Shown here piece after piece: positions 8,496 to 18,108 of a stretch of DNA of 64,000 nt (positions are counted from its first letter, which is position 1; each line of letters starts with the position of its first letter). The notes under the pieces are model-generated. The model saw nothing but the letters and a program-made list of their open reading frames with translations. It was not told where the DNA came from and searched no databases. This stretch comes from Streptomonospora sp. PA3 (GTDB lineage Bacteria; Actinomycetota; Actinomycetes; Streptosporangiales; Streptosporangiaceae): NCBI RefSeq assembly GCF_009728995.1, contig NZ_VTZW01000023.1:62711-126710 (forward strand), read 5' to 3'. A program made the position numbers and the translations under genes.

Positions 8496-10016
8496 TCAGC
8501 GGCGGTCTCCGGTCAGCACCGAGACCAGGTCGGCGGCTGTGTCCGAGCGGTCCAGCAGGTCTCCGACGTGCTCGCGGGTGCCGCGCAGCGGTTCCAGCGT
8601 GGGCACGCGCTGCAGCGAGTCGTGGCCGGGCAGGTCGAAGATGACCGAGTCCCACGAGGCGGCGGCCACCGAGTCGGCGTACTTGGCCAGGCAGCGCCCG
8701 CGGAAGTAGGCGCGGGTGTCCTCGGGCGGCTCGGTGATCGAGCGCTCGACCTCCTCCTCCGACAGCAGGCGCTGCATGCGGCCGCGGGCGACCAGGCGGT
8801 TGTAGAGGCCCTTGTCCGGGCGCACGTCGGAGTACTGCAGGTCGACGAGCTGGAGGCGGTGGTGGCCCCAGTCGATGCCGTCGCGGGTGCGGTAGCTCTC
8901 CAGCAGCTTGAGCTTGGCCACCCAGTCCAGCTCCTCGGCCAGCTGCATGGGGTCCTCGGCCAGGCGGTCCAACGTGGACTCCCAGCGGTCCAGGATGTCG
9001 GCGGTGTCGGGATCGACGTCGGGTCCGAACCGGTTCTGGACGTACTTGCGGGCCAGCTCCAGATACTGGCGCTGCAGCTCCACGGCGGTCATCCGGCGGC
9101 CGTCGCGCAGGCGGGCGGCGTGGGTGAGCCCGGGGTCGTGGGAGAAGGCCCGCAGGTCGGCCACGGGGGTCTCCAGCGACAGGTCGACGTTGAGGAAGCC
9201 GTCCTCGACCATGGCCAGCACCAGAGACGTGGTGCCGAGCTTGAGGTAGGTCGAGATCTCGCTCATGTTGGCGTCACCGATGATGACGTGCAGCCGCCGG
9301 TACTTGTCCGGATCGGCGTGCGGCTCGTCGCGGGTGTTGATGATGGGCCGCTTCAAGGTGGTCTCCAGGCCCACCTCGACCTCGAAGAAGTCGGCGCGCT
9401 GGCTGATCTGGAACCCGCTGTCGCGCCCGTCGGTGCCCAGGCCCACCCGGCCGGCGCCGCAGATCACCTGGCGCGAGACGAAGAACGGGATGAGGTGGCG
9501 GACGATGTCGCCGAACGGTGTGGAGCGGCGCATCAGGTAGTTCTCGTGGCAGCCGTAGGAGGCGCCCTTGTTGTCGGTGTTGTTCTTGTAGAGCTGGATG
9601 GGCTCCACGCCGGGGATGGTGCCGGCGCGCCGGCAGGCGTCGGCCATCACGCGCTCGCCGGCCTTGTCCCAGAGCACGGCGTCGCGGGGATTGGTGACCT
9701 CCGGCGCGGAGTACTCGGGGTGGGCGTGGTCGACGTAGAGCCGGGCGCCGTTGGTCAGGATGACGTTGGCCAGGCCGAGGTCTTCATCGGTGAGCTGGGT
9801 GGGATCGGCGACCTCGCGAGCGAGGTCGAAACCGCGCGCATCGCGGAGCGGGTTCTCCTCCTCGAAGTCCCAGCGGGCCTTGCGCGCCCGCGCGGCCGAG
9901 GCCGCCAGGTAGGCGTTGACCACCTGCGTGGAGGTCACCATCGCGTTGGCACCGGGGTTGCCGGGCACGGAGATGCCGTACTCGGTCTCGATGCCCATAA
10001 TCCGCTGCACACTCAT
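8496..10016 (-). CDS. dop: Dop, Pup deamidase/depupylase
   Basis: Dop (506 residues) converts the C-terminal Gln of Pup to Glu and also removes Pup from conjugates. It is homologous to Paf[14 protein letters not shown] at the N-terminus and [18 protein letters not shown] with the catalytic Asp (D96). It carries the additional N-terminal insertion (about residues 40-75, including [12 protein letters not shown]) characteristic of Dop rather than Paf[11 protein letters not shown] and the conserved glutamine-synthetase-like core follow. Start ATG at 10016. It lies upstream of pup on the same strand, the standard order. Confidence 0.96.
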   Translation of the reverse strand: MSVQRIMGIETEYGISVPGNPGANAMVTSTQVVNAYLAASAARARKARWDFEEENPLRDARGFDLAREVADPTQLTDEDLGLANVILTNGARLYVDHAHPEYSAPEVTNPRDAVLWDKAGERVMADACRRAGTIPGVEPIQLYKNNTDNKGASYGCHENYLMRRSTPFGDIVRHLIPFFVSRQVICGAGRVGLGTDGRDSGFQISQRADFFEVEVGLETTLKRPIINTRDEPHADPDKYRRLHVIIGDANMSEISTYLKLGTTSLVLAMVEDGFLNVDLSLETPVADLRAFSHDPGLTHAARLRDGRRMTAVELQRQYLELARKYVQNRFGPDVDPDTADILDRWESTLDRLAEDPMQLAEELDWVAKLKLLESYRTRDGIDWGHHRLQLVDLQYSDVRPDKGLYNRLVARGRMQRLLSEEEVERSITEPPEDTRAYFRGRCLAKYADSVAAASWDSVIFDLPGHDSLQRVPTLEPLRGTREHVGDLLDRSDTAADLVSVLTGDRR

Positions 10017-10249
10017 GGTGGAAGGTTATCCACCGTCGGGGGGTCTTGAACTCTCCCCAGCGAATTGTGGCCCAACAGCCACCGATTTCCGATCTTTCCC
10101 CGCAACCTGCCATGTAGGGGAAAAGACCGCGTCAGCGGGGTTGCGGGACCGCCGGGCAGGCGTCGGATCCGCGGAAAGACCGCTACCGCGAAGCGAGCGG
10201 CCGGCCCCCGCTGCCAGAGGCCGGCCCGTGGCTCCCAGCAATCCGCCGG

Positions 10250-10337
10250 CGCGCAGCGCCTTCCGTCAAGGGTGGCGGCGGGTGACAGGCAAGAAGGGGG
10301 CGCGCAGCGCCTTCCGTCAAGGGTGGCGGCGGGTGAC
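10250..10337. repeat. 37-bp direct repeat, two tandem copies, 51-bp period
   Basis: Two identical 37-bp copies (10250-10286 and 10301-10337) begin CGCGCAGCGCC and end GGCGGGTGAC, separated by 14 bp. They lie in the 389-bp gap between mpa and dop. The reverse complement closely resembles a segment inside two copies of the large repeat at 27.5-28.3 kb (see findings). The rest of the gap (10017-10249 and 10338-10405) shows no gene. Confidence 0.85.
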
Positions 10338-10405
10338 GGGCGGGAGGGGCGGCAAACGACGGGCGGGCCGCCCGCAGGCGGCCCGCCCGAACACGCTCGG
10401 TGCGC

Positions 10406-12166
10406 TTAGAGGTACTGGCCGGTGTTGGCCACGGTGTCGATCGAGCGGCCGGAGTCGGCGCCCTTCTTGCCCGAGACCAGGGTCCGGATGTAGACGATGC
10501 GCTCGCCCTTCTTCCCGGAGATGCGGGCCCAGTCGTCGGGGTTGGTGGTGTTGGGCAGGTCCTCGTTCTCGCTGAACTCGTCGACGCAGGCCTGCATCAG
10601 GTGGGACACGCGGATGCCGCGCGACTCGTTGTCGATGTAGTCCTTGATGGCCATCTTCTTGGCGCGGTCGACGATGTTCTGGATCATCGCGCCGGAGTTG
10701 AAGTCCTTGAAGTACAGGACGTCCTTGTCGCCGTTGGCGTAGGTGACCTCGAGGAACCGGTTCTCTTCGCTTTCGGCGTACATCCGCTCGACCACGCGCT
10801 GGATCATGGCGTCGACGGTGGCCCGCGCGGAGCCGCCGTGCTCGGCCAGATCCTCGTCGTGCAGCGGCAGGTCCTCGGTGATGTACTTGGAGAAGATGTC
10901 GCGGGCGGCCTCGGCGTCGGGGCGCTCGATCTTGATCTTGACGTCCAGGCGGCCCGGGCGCAGGATCGCGGGGTCGATCATGTCCTCGCGGTTGGAGGCG
11001 CCGATCACGATGACGTTCTCCAGCCCCTCGACACCGTCGATCTCGCTGAGGAGCTGGGGGACGATGGTGTTCTCGACGTCGCTGGAGACCCCGGACCCGC
11101 GGGTGCGGAAGATGGAGTCCATCTCGTCGAAGAACACGATGACCGGCGAGCCCTCGCTGGCCTTCTCGCGGGCGCGCTGGAAGACCAGGCGGATGTGGCG
11201 CTCGGTCTCGCCGACGTACTTGTTCAGCAGCTCGGGGCCCTTGATGTTCAGGAAGAAGCTCTTGCCGACGTCGCGGCCGGTCTTCTCCGAGACCTGCTTG
11301 GCCAGGGAGTTGGCCACCGCCTTGGCGATGAGCGTCTTGCCGCAGCCGGGCGGGCCGTAGAGCAGCACGCCCTTGGGCGGGCGCAGCTGGTGCTCGTAGA
11401 ACAGGTTCTTGTGCAGGTAGGGCAGTTCGACCGCGTCGCGGATCATCTCGATCTGCCCGCCGAGGCCGCCGATGTCGGTGTAGGCGATGTCGGGGACCTC
11501 TTCGAGGATCAGCTCCTCGACCTCGGACTTGGGGATGCGCTCGTAGACGTATCCCGAGCGCGGCTCCAGCAGCAGGGAGTCGCCCGGACGCACCGGCTGG
11601 TCGCGCAGCGGCTCGGCCAGGCGGACGATCTTCTCCTCGTCGTGGTTGCTGATCACCAGCGCGCGGTCGTTGCCCTCGAGGAACTCCTTGAGCAGGACGA
11701 CCTCGCCGATGGTCTCGAAGGACTGGATCTCGACGACGTTGAACGCCTCGTTGAGCATCACCTCCTGGCCGGGGCGAAGCTGCTCGACGTCCACCGAGGG
11801 GCTGACGTTCACCCGCATCTTCCGGCCGTTGGTGAAGATCTCGACCGTCTCGTCGTCACGGGCCTCCAGGAAGACGCCGAATCCCGACGGAGGCTGCGAC
11901 AGCCGGTCGACCTCCTCCTTCAAGGCCGTGATCTGGTCGCGCGCCTCCTTGAGCGTCGCCACGAGCCGCTCGTTCTTCCCGTTCGCCGCAGCCAGATTGG
12001 CCTGCGCCTCGCGCAACCGATCCTCGAGCAGCCGCACGTGGCGGGGGGAATCGGCGAGCTTGCGCCGGACTACGCTGAGCTCCTTTTCCAGATAGGAGAC
12101 CTGAGCGGTGAGTTCCGCGACTTCACGGTCGCGTTCGGTCTGACGCTCGTCGTCGCGATCGGCCAC
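10406..12166 (-). CDS. mpa: Mpa/ARC, proteasome-associated AAA ATPase
   Basis: This is a hexameric unfoldase of 586 residues that captures pupylated proteins and threads them into PrcAB. Layout: N-terminal coiled coil for Pup binding (about 1-90, [16 protein letters not shown]), tandem OB domains (about 95-240), and an AAA domain with Walker A GPPGCGKT and Walker [11 protein letters not shown]. The C-terminus NTGQYL carries the penultimate Tyr that docks on the 20S ring. GTG at 12166 was preferred because GGGAGG is 8 nt upstream; the GTG at 12175 overlaps that site. trmI lies upstream, as in other actinobacteria. Confidence 0.95.
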   Translation of the reverse strand: MADRDDERQTERDREVAELTAQVSYLEKELSVVRRKLADSPRHVRLLEDRLREAQANLAAANGKNERLVATLKEARDQITALKEEVDRLSQPPSGFGVFLEARDDETVEIFTNGRKMRVNVSPSVDVEQLRPGQEVMLNEAFNVVEIQSFETIGEVVLLKEFLEGNDRALVISNHDEEKIVRLAEPLRDQPVRPGDSLLLEPRSGYVYERIPKSEVEELILEEVPDIAYTDIGGLGGQIEMIRDAVELPYLHKNLFYEHQLRPPKGVLLYGPPGCGKTLIAKAVANSLAKQVSEKTGRDVGKSFFLNIKGPELLNKYVGETERHIRLVFQRAREKASEGSPVIVFFDEMDSIFRTRGSGVSSDVENTIVPQLLSEIDGVEGLENVIVIGASNREDMIDPAILRPGRLDVKIKIERPDAEAARDIFSKYITEDLPLHDEDLAEHGGSARATVDAMIQRVVERMYAESEENRFLEVTYANGDKDVLYFKDFNSGAMIQNIVDRAKKMAIKDYIDNESRGIRVSHLMQACVDEFSENEDLPNTTNPDDWARISGKKGERIVYIRTLVSGKKGADSGRSIDTVANTGQYL

Positions 12167-12329
12167 GTCCGCCACCTCCCTATGAGAAGGACGACTACTC
12201 GAAACCCTACCTACCCATGGACTATTCCTAACCTCCAGCCCGTGGCGAGTGTCGAAGCGCTCACTTTTCGATCTTGTGAAGACCTAGGTCACCCTGATAT
12301 CAGCCGATCCCGCGTAATGGGAACGTAAT

Positions 12330-13304
12330 CTAGCCTTCGGCTCCGCCGGGCCCGCCGGACTCCCCCGGCCCGCCGGCCGCGCCGCCCGACTCGCGCTCTG
12401 CGCCGCCCCGGCCGCCCGCCGCCTCTCGGGACTCCTGCTCGCGCTGCCAGTCCTGGCCGTAGGCGCCCTTGGCCGGGCGCCGGCGGCGCTCGGGCGGGAC
12501 CGCGCCCTCGGCCAGCCGCCGGGCGGTCACCAGGAAGCCGGTGTGCCCGATCATCCGGTGGTCGGGGCGGACGGCCAGGCCCTCGACGTGCCACTCGCGC
12601 ACCAGCGTCTCGAACGCGCGCGGCTCGTAGAAGGCCCCGCTGTCGCGCAGCTCCTCCACCACCCGGGAGATCTGGGTGGTGGTGGCGACGTAGGCGCACA
12701 CGAGTCCGCCCGGTACCAGCGCCTTTGCGGCGGCGCCCAGGCACTCCCAGGGGGCCAGCATGTCCAGCACCACCCGGTCGACCTCGGTCTCGGCCAGGTC
12801 CTCGGCCAGATCGCCCACGGTCAGCCGCCAGGCCGGGTGCTCGCCGCCGAAGAACCGATGCACGTTGGTGTCGGCGATCTCGGCGAAGTCGGCGCGACGC
12901 TCGTAGGAGGAGACCAGTCCCTCCTCGCCCACGGCGCGCAGCAGCCAGCAGGTGAGCGCACCCGAGCCGCCGCCGGCCTCGACCACGCGGGCGCCGGGGA
13001 AGATGTCGGCCTGGGCGACGATCTGCGCGGCGTCCTTGGGGTAGACGATCGTCGCGCCGCGCTTCATGGACAGGGTGAAGTCGGCCAGCAGCGGGCGCAG
13101 GGCCACATAGGCGGTGTTGGAGGTCGAGCGCACCACGCTGCCTTCGGGGCTGCCGATGAGCTGGTCGTGGTCCAGCCGCCCGCGGTGGGTGTGGAAGGCG
13201 GCCCCGGCGCGCAGGGTGATGGTGTGCATCCGCCCCTTGGGGTCGGTGAGCTGAACGATGTCGCCCTCGCCGAAGGGGCCTCGGCGGCCATGGATGCCGG
13301 TCAC
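12330..13304 (-). CDS. trmI: tRNA (adenine-58-N1)-methyltransferase
   Basis: This enzyme of 324 residues methylates A58 in the T-loop of tRNA using SAM. The N-terminal beta domain (FGEGDIVQLTDPKGRMHTIT) is followed by a Rossmann methyltransferase core with the SAM-binding loop VVEAGGGSGALT and VDRVVLDMLAPWEC. The last 70 residues are a Gly/Glu/Arg-rich tail. The open frame extends upstream, but homology begins near GTG 13304 (VTGIHGRRGPFGEGD), with a weak AGAAG upstream; I chose that start. The trmI-mpa order is conserved in actinobacteria, so co-expression with the proteasome locus is plausible. Confidence 0.93.
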   Translation of the reverse strand: MTGIHGRRGPFGEGDIVQLTDPKGRMHTITLRAGAAFHTHRGRLDHDQLIGSPEGSVVRSTSNTAYVALRPLLADFTLSMKRGATIVYPKDAAQIVAQADIFPGARVVEAGGGSGALTCWLLRAVGEEGLVSSYERRADFAEIADTNVHRFFGGEHPAWRLTVGDLAEDLAETEVDRVVLDMLAPWECLGAAAKALVPGGLVCAYVATTTQISRVVEELRDSGAFYEPRAFETLVREWHVEGLAVRPDHRMIGHTGFLVTARRLAEGAVPPERRRRPAKGAYGQDWQREQESREAAGGRGGAERESGGAAGGPGESGGPGGAEG

Positions 13305-13545
13305 AGGTACTCGCTTCTTCTCGTCGTGGGTGGACGGGCTGACATGCGGGCGGCGCGCAGCGCCTCCGCCGGCCGGCGGTGGAGGGATGGGCGCGGTCGC
13401 CCACGTTAGCCGCCTGCGGGGCACGCGGCGTAATCGCCGGCGCAGGGGTGGCGCAGCGCACCCGGCAGCACTCGGGAGGGGCCACAATTGAGACTGCGGG
13501 CACAGTCGGGACGTGCCCGCCCACAGGTCGGAAGGACGGGATGAG

Positions 13546-14349
13546 ATGGCGCCCAGCACGCCCCAGGTGGGCCTCGGCATCGACATCGGCGGCAGCGGGA
13601 TCAAGGGGGCGCCGGTGGACCTGGAGCGGGGGACGTTCCTGGTCGACCGGCTCAAGACGCCCACGCCCCAGCCCGCGACGCCCGCCGCGGTGGCCGAGGT
13701 CGTCGCCGAGCTGTCGGCCTCCTTCCCCGAGCACGTGGGTGCCACGGCACCGCTGGGCGTGACCTTCCCGGCGGTCATCCAGCACGGGGTGGCCCGCAGC
13801 GCCGCCAACGTCGACGCCTCCTGGATCGGCACCGACGCCGAGAAGCTGCTGGCCGACGCGACCGGGCGCCAGGTCTACGTCGTCAACGACGCCGACGCCG
13901 CCGCCGTGGCCGAGCACCGCTACGGCGCGGCGCGCGACGTGCGGGGCGTGGTGCTGATGACCACCCTGGGCACCGGGATCGGCACGGCCCTGCTGGTGGA
14001 CGGCCATCTGGTGCCCAACACCGAGTTCGGGCACCTGGAGATCGACGGCCACGACGCCGAGACGCGAGCCGCCTCCAGCGCCCAGGACCGCGAGGGGCTG
14101 TCCTATGAGCAGTGGGCCCGTGAACGCCTGCAGCGCTACTACGACGAGGTCGAGCGGCTGCTGTGGCCGGATCTGATCGTGGTGGGCGGCGGTGTCAGCC
14201 GCATCGCCGACAAGTTCCTGCCCTACCTGCGGCTCAACGCCCCCATCGTGCCCGCGGAGCTGCGCAACACGGCGGGCATCGTGGGCGCGGCCTGCCTGGC
14301 GGTGGAGCGCTTCGGTCCGGCCGAGCCCGTTCCCGGCGAGGAGGCCTGA
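13546..14349 (+). CDS. ppgK: Polyphosphate glucokinase (ROK family)
   Basis: This 267-residue enzyme phosphorylates glucose with polyphosphate (or ATP). The motif [17 protein letters not shown] is the N-terminal phosphate-binding loop of [41 protein letters not shown] and EFGHLEI match the actinobacterial polyphosphate glucokinases closely. ATG at 13546 follows GGAAGGACGGG and was chosen over an in-frame GTG 33 nt upstream. It diverges from trmI. Confidence 0.95.
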   Translation: MAPSTPQVGLGIDIGGSGIKGAPVDLERGTFLVDRLKTPTPQPATPAAVAEVVAELSASFPEHVGATAPLGVTFPAVIQHGVARSAANVDASWIGTDAEKLLADATGRQVYVVNDADAAAVAEHRYGAARDVRGVVLMTTLGTGIGTALLVDGHLVPNTEFGHLEIDGHDAETRAASSAQDREGLSYEQWARERLQRYYDEVERLLWPDLIVVGGGVSRIADKFLPYLRLNAPIVPAELRNTAGIVGAACLAVERFGPAEPVPGEEA

Positions 14350-14353
14350 GCGC

Positions 14354-14376
14354 GGGGTGCGGCCCGGCCGCACCCC
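14354..14376. terminator. Bidirectional hairpin between convergent genes
   Basis: This is a perfect 10-bp inverted repeat (GGGGTGCGGC and complement) around a 3-nt loop, between the ppgK stop and the end of the convergent unknown gene at 14416. Confidence 0.5.
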
Positions 14377-14415
14377 CGTTCGCGGCAGGTCCGCCCGAGG
14401 GCGGCGCCGCCGGAG

Positions 14416-14781
14416 TCAGCCGCGCTGCGGCTCCAGGACGCGCGCGATCCGCCGCGCGGCGTCGGCGGTGTGCGCGGCGGGTGTGAGCGGGGTGCGGTGG
14501 GGCGGGGGCAGCGCGGGCTCGTCGGCGCAGTGCAACCACCACCACAGCCGGCCGCGGTGCGGCCGAAGCACCGCCTTCTGGACTCGCGGCGAGGGGTCGC
14601 GGGTGGCGGCCTCAACGGCGCCGATGGCCCCGTCCGTGCGGACCTCCAGCCCGCAGGAGCGCAGCTCGGCGGCCAGGCCGCTGAGCGCCCGCGACCACAC
14701 CGGACCACTGGAGTCTCCGTCAAGGCGGTGGCCACCTGCGGCCAGGCCGGAGGTCCCCGGGGGCGGGATCTCGACGGTCAT
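14416..14781 (-). CDS. Conserved-looking hypothetical protein beside an XRE regulator
   Basis: This is a 121-residue protein that I do not recognise. It begins MTVEIPPPGTSGLAAGG (ATG 14781, chosen over an upstream in-frame ATG at 14847 that lies in the lower-GC divergent promoter region). It contains an Arg/Ala-rich helical centre and a Trp-rich patch (GRLWWWLHCADEP). It has no signal peptide or membrane segment. It is divergently transcribed from the XRE/TPR regulator at 14944. Small proteins paired with XRE regulators are frequent in actinomycetes, but membership of such a family is not demonstrated here. Confidence 0.6.
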   Translation of the reverse strand: MTVEIPPPGTSGLAAGGHRLDGDSSGPVWSRALSGLAAELRSCGLEVRTDGAIGAVEAATRDPSPRVQKAVLRPHRGRLWWWLHCADEPALPPPHRTPLTPAAHTADAARRIARVLEPQRG

Positions 14782-14943
14782 CGGCACTCCTGACTTTTCG
14801 TGAATCCCCTGCACTGCGGGGACTTTAGCCCCTTGACTCTGCCTCATATCAGGGTCTTGCGAAACCCTCCATGCACACTACGCATAGCAATAGCCCTTTT
14901 ACTCATAGCCACCAACGGCAGGTGGACACCTTAACCTAGGCTC

Positions 14944-16209
14944 ATGCCTCGACGAGACAGCACTCTGCCGCCGGACTTCTGGGAGCGCGACTCCATCGCA
15001 CGCGCCCTGGCCACGTGCGATCTCGCCCGCGTTCTGGAGGAGGTGCGCCTCGCCCGCGGCTGGTCGCAGGGCGAGCTCGCCCGCGCCGTCGGCTACTCGC
15101 AGAGCTGGGTGTCGCGGGTGGTCAACCGGCAGCAGTCGCTCACCGTCGACCAGGTCCGCGAGATCGCCGGGCGGCTGGGGATCCCCATCCACCTCCTCCG
15201 GTTCGCGGACTCCGCAGGGCCGGAGAGGGGGGCAGATCCGACGAGACGACGGGAATTCGGCAAGGTCGTCGCCGCGGCCGCGCTCGCGCCCGGCGCGCAG
15301 CCGCCGCGCGCCGAGGCCGACGAGGGCACCGCGCAGACGCTGCGCGCGATCACCGGCGGCCAGCGGCGGCTGGACGCCGCCTCGCCTTCGCGCGATCTCG
15401 CCCGCGGCGCCGTCGCCCACGTGGAACTGACCGGGCGCACCCTGGCACGGGCACGCCGCACTCCGTACGCGCCCGGCATCGCCGCGGCGGCCAGCGAGGC
15501 CGCCGGCTTCGCCGCCTGGCTGCACGCCGACATGGACGACGCCGGCTCGGCGCGAGGCTACTACCGCACCGCGGTGCGCAACGCCCGATTCGCGCGCGAC
15601 CCGCTGCTGGGCGCCTACATGCTCGGCAGTCTGGCGGCGTTCGAGACCGACACCGAGGACGCCGCCTCGGGTCTGGCGCTGGCCGACGAGGCGGCGCGGC
15701 TGCTGGGCTCGGGCGTGCACCCCACCGCCGCGGCGTGGCTGGCGTGCATGCGCGCCATGGCCCACGCCACGCTCGGCGACGGGCCCGCCGCCGACGCCCA
15801 GATCGCCGCCGCCGAGCAGGCCGTCGAGCGCGCCGACAACACCGACCCGCCCTGGCCGTGGGTCTTCCCCTTCACACCGGCCAAGGTCGCCGGCTACCGC
15901 GCACTCGCGGGCGTGCGGCTGCATCGCCCCGGCGAGGCGCGCGCGGCCTTCGCCGAGGCCTTCGGCGGCGCCCGGCCCTCGGCCAAGCAGGGCGCGGCGC
16001 TGATGGTGGAGCTGGCGGGCGCGCACGCCGACGCCGGAGACGTCGACGAGGCGTTCTCGCTGGCCGCCGAGGCGCTGCGGATCGGCGTGCACTTCCGCTC
16101 CGACCGGCTGATCTCGCGGGTGCGGCGCTTCCGCCGCTCCTACCGCGGCCCGGGCGCGCGGTGCGTCCGCGAGCTCGACGAGCAGCTGACGGCGACCCTG
16201 ACCGCCTAG
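14944..16209 (+). CDS. XRE-family HTH regulator with TPR-like C-terminal domain
   Basis: This protein has 421 residues. An N-terminal Cro/CI helix-turn-helix (about residues 25-85; GWSQGELARAVGYSQSWVSR) is followed by a long Ala-rich all-helical region resembling tetratricopeptide repeats (about 150-410; LGAYMLGSLAAFE, ALADEAARLLGSG, AGDVDEAFSLAAEALR). This is the layout of many actinomycete sensory regulators whose TPR part binds a peptide or protein. A possible -10 hexamer TAACCT lies 6 nt before the ATG, so the mRNA may be leaderless. The SLOG-like gene starts 89 bp downstream on the same strand. Ligand and targets unknown. Confidence 0.85.
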   Translation: MPRRDSTLPPDFWERDSIARALATCDLARVLEEVRLARGWSQGELARAVGYSQSWVSRVVNRQQSLTVDQVREIAGRLGIPIHLLRFADSAGPERGADPTRRREFGKVVAAAALAPGAQPPRAEADEGTAQTLRAITGGQRRLDAASPSRDLARGAVAHVELTGRTLARARRTPYAPGIAAAASEAAGFAAWLHADMDDAGSARGYYRTAVRNARFARDPLLGAYMLGSLAAFETDTEDAASGLALADEAARLLGSGVHPTAAAWLACMRAMAHATLGDGPAADAQIAAAEQAVERADNTDPPWPWVFPFTPAKVAGYRALAGVRLHRPGEARAAFAEAFGGARPSAKQGAALMVELAGAHADAGDVDEAFSLAAEALRIGVHFRSDRLISRVRRFRRSYRGPGARCVRELDEQLTATLTA

Positions 16210-16298
16210 GCGCAGCGCCTCTACCCGTTCGGTCGAGCCCGCCGCTACCCTGCGGGGTCCGCGGCAGGCGGAAGGGGGCCCGGTAGGAAGGAGCGGCC

Positions 16299-16772
16299 AT
16301 GCGGCGCCTGGCGATCACCGGCCATCGCGGCCTGCCCGAGGCGGTCGAGCGTGCGGTCGACACCGCCCTGCGCGACCGCCTGCGCGCTCTCGGCCGGCAC
16401 CTGGTGGGGCTCTCCTGCCTGGCCGACGGCGCCGACACGCTGTTCGCGCGCGCGGTGCTGGAGCAGGGCGGCCGCCTTGAGGCGGTGGTTCCCGCCGAGC
16501 GGTACCGCGAAGGGCTGCCCGGCTCGCACCGCGAGGTCTACGACGACCTGCTCGCGGCCGCGTCCTCGGTCCACCGGCTGCCGCGCGTGGAGTCGACCTC
16601 CCAGGCGCACCTGGAGGCGGGCCGGTACCTGGTCGAGCACTGCGACGAACTGGTGGCCGTGTGGGACGGGCACCCCCCGCGCGGGCCCGGCGGCACCGCC
16701 GACATCGTCGACTACGCCCGCACCCGCGACCGCCCGGTCACCGTGATCTGGCCCGAGGGCGCCACCCGGTGA
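16299..16772 (+). CDS. SLOG-like Rossmann protein (predicted nucleotide/ligand sensor)
   Basis: This 157-residue protein begins MRRLAITGHRGLPEAVE and contains GLSCLADGADTLFARAVLE and DELVAVWDGHPPRGPGGTAD. That pattern (GHR near the N-terminus, a GAD segment, and a late G-P-G-G-T-A-D motif) matches SLOG/LOG/DprA-type folds that bind nucleotides or nucleotide-derived ligands. AAGGAG precedes the ATG. It follows the XRE/TPR regulator on the same strand, so a sensor-regulator pair is possible (inference). It could instead be a metabolic nucleotide hydrolase such as a LOG-type enzyme. Confidence 0.7.
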   Translation: MRRLAITGHRGLPEAVERAVDTALRDRLRALGRHLVGLSCLADGADTLFARAVLEQGGRLEAVVPAERYREGLPGSHREVYDDLLAAASSVHRLPRVESTSQAHLEAGRYLVEHCDELVAVWDGHPPRGPGGTADIVDYARTRDRPVTVIWPEGATR

Positions 16773-16833
16773 CCCGCGCCGAGGACCGCGCGCCGCCCCC
16801 ACGCGACCGCGGGCACCGGCGCGGCGTCGGACC

Positions 16834-18000
16834 TCAGCGCCGGGTGAAGGCCTCCTGGACGTCGGAGGTGCGCAGGACGCCGTAGACGCCGCCGTCGGCC
16901 TCCACCAGCAGGTACTCCGGCGCCGGGTGCGCGCGCAGCGCCTCCAGCAGCTCCTCGCCCTCCAGGTCGGCGCGGATCACCGAGCCGCGGGTGATGGCGC
17001 GGGAGACGCTGGAGACCGGCACCCAGGGCAGCCGGGAGTCGGGCACGGCCGCGACGGCGGACTCGTTGACGATGGAGGTGGGGGTGCCCGCGGCGTCGGC
17101 GACGACCAGCGCCCGCGCCCCCGCCTCGCGCATGCGCCGCTGGGCCTCGGCCACCGGGGTGTCGGCGCCCACGACGGCCACGCTGCGCCCCAGCGCGCGG
17201 GCCCGCAGCGTGGGCACCCGCTCGCGCAGGCGCGCGGCGCGCAGCGCCGAGCCGGCGCCCATCCAGATGAAGGACCCGAGCAGCAGCGCCCACAGCAGGC
17301 CGAACAGGTTGGGCGCCTCGCCGGTGCGCAGGCCGTAGAGGACCGGCACGGCGACGATGAGCACGGCCAGGGCGCGGCCGGTCCAGGCGGCCACCACCGT
17401 GCCGGCGCGGGGCCGACGCGTCAGCGCCCACACCAGGGCCCGCACCAGGCGGCCGCCGTCCAGCGGCAGGCCGGGCAGCAGGTTGAACACGCCCACCAGC
17501 AGGTTGGCCACCCACAGCTGCCAGATCAGCACGCCCAGGATGGTCTGCGGGTCGACGAACCCGTAGGCGAGGGCTCCCGCCGCGGCCAGCACCAGCGACA
17601 GCACCGGACCGGAGACGGCGACGAGGAACTCGCGGCCGGGCGTGGGCGCCTCGCGCTCGATCTCGGAGACGCCGCCGAGCATGTAGAGCGTGATGCGGCT
17701 GACGGGCAGCCCGAACATACGCGCGGTGACCGAGTGGGCGAGCTCGTGGATGAGCACCGAGACGTACAGCAGCACCGCGAACACGAAGGCCACGAGGTAG
17801 GAGGCGGGCCCCAGCTGGAGCGTGCGCTCGACCACGGGCTGGTAGATCAGCGTGATGATGGCCGCGATGATCAGCCAGGACGGGGTCACGTAGACGGGGA
17901 TGCCGAAGGGCCGCGCCATCAGCCACCCCGAGCCGCCGCGGGCGGTGGGTCGGGGTGTGCCGGGGGTGCCTGGCGGGGTGCTGCTGCCGTGGTCGGTCAC
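16834..18000 (-). CDS. Site-2 protease family zinc metalloprotease with CBS domains
   Basis: This is a 388-residue polytopic M50 intramembrane protease. The zinc motif HELAH lies in a membrane segment (about residue 105) and the second metal motif is NLLPGLPLDGGR (about 205). Five to six membrane spans are followed by two CBS modules (about 260-385; PTSIVNESAVAAVPDSR, LLVEADGGVYGVLRTSDVQ). This is the Rip3-like architecture of actinobacteria, thought to cleave membrane-bound substrates with CBS ligand control. Start GTG at 18000. It converges on the SLOG-like gene and diverges from the nuclease gene at 18109. Confidence 0.93.
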   Translation of the reverse strand: MTDHGSSTPPGTPGTPRPTARGGSGWLMARPFGIPVYVTPSWLIIAAIITLIYQPVVERTLQLGPASYLVAFVFAVLLYVSVLIHELAHSVTARMFGLPVSRITLYMLGGVSEIEREAPTPGREFLVAVSGPVLSLVLAAAGALAYGFVDPQTILGVLIWQLWVANLLVGVFNLLPGLPLDGGRLVRALVWALTRRPRAGTVVAAWTGRALAVLIVAVPVLYGLRTGEAPNLFGLLWALLLGSFIWMGAGSALRAARLRERVPTLRARALGRSVAVVGADTPVAEAQRRMREAGARALVVADAAGTPTSIVNESAVAAVPDSRLPWVPVSSVSRAITRGSVIRADLEGEELLEALRAHPAPEYLLVEADGGVYGVLRTSDVQEAFTRR

Positions 18001-18108
18001 GTGCCCACCCTATGCAATCGCCCGCCGCGCACAGGGCCGCGGTCGGCCGCCCCGGCGCGCCTGTGGAGGGCGGCCGCCCGGGCCCGCCCGCCGACGTACT
18101 GTTGGGGC

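Noticed and set aside
10400-12328. 642-residue plus-strand frame opposite mpa
   Set aside because: Antisense shadow of the AAA ATPase; low-complexity Leu/Val/Asp/Gly composition and no motif.
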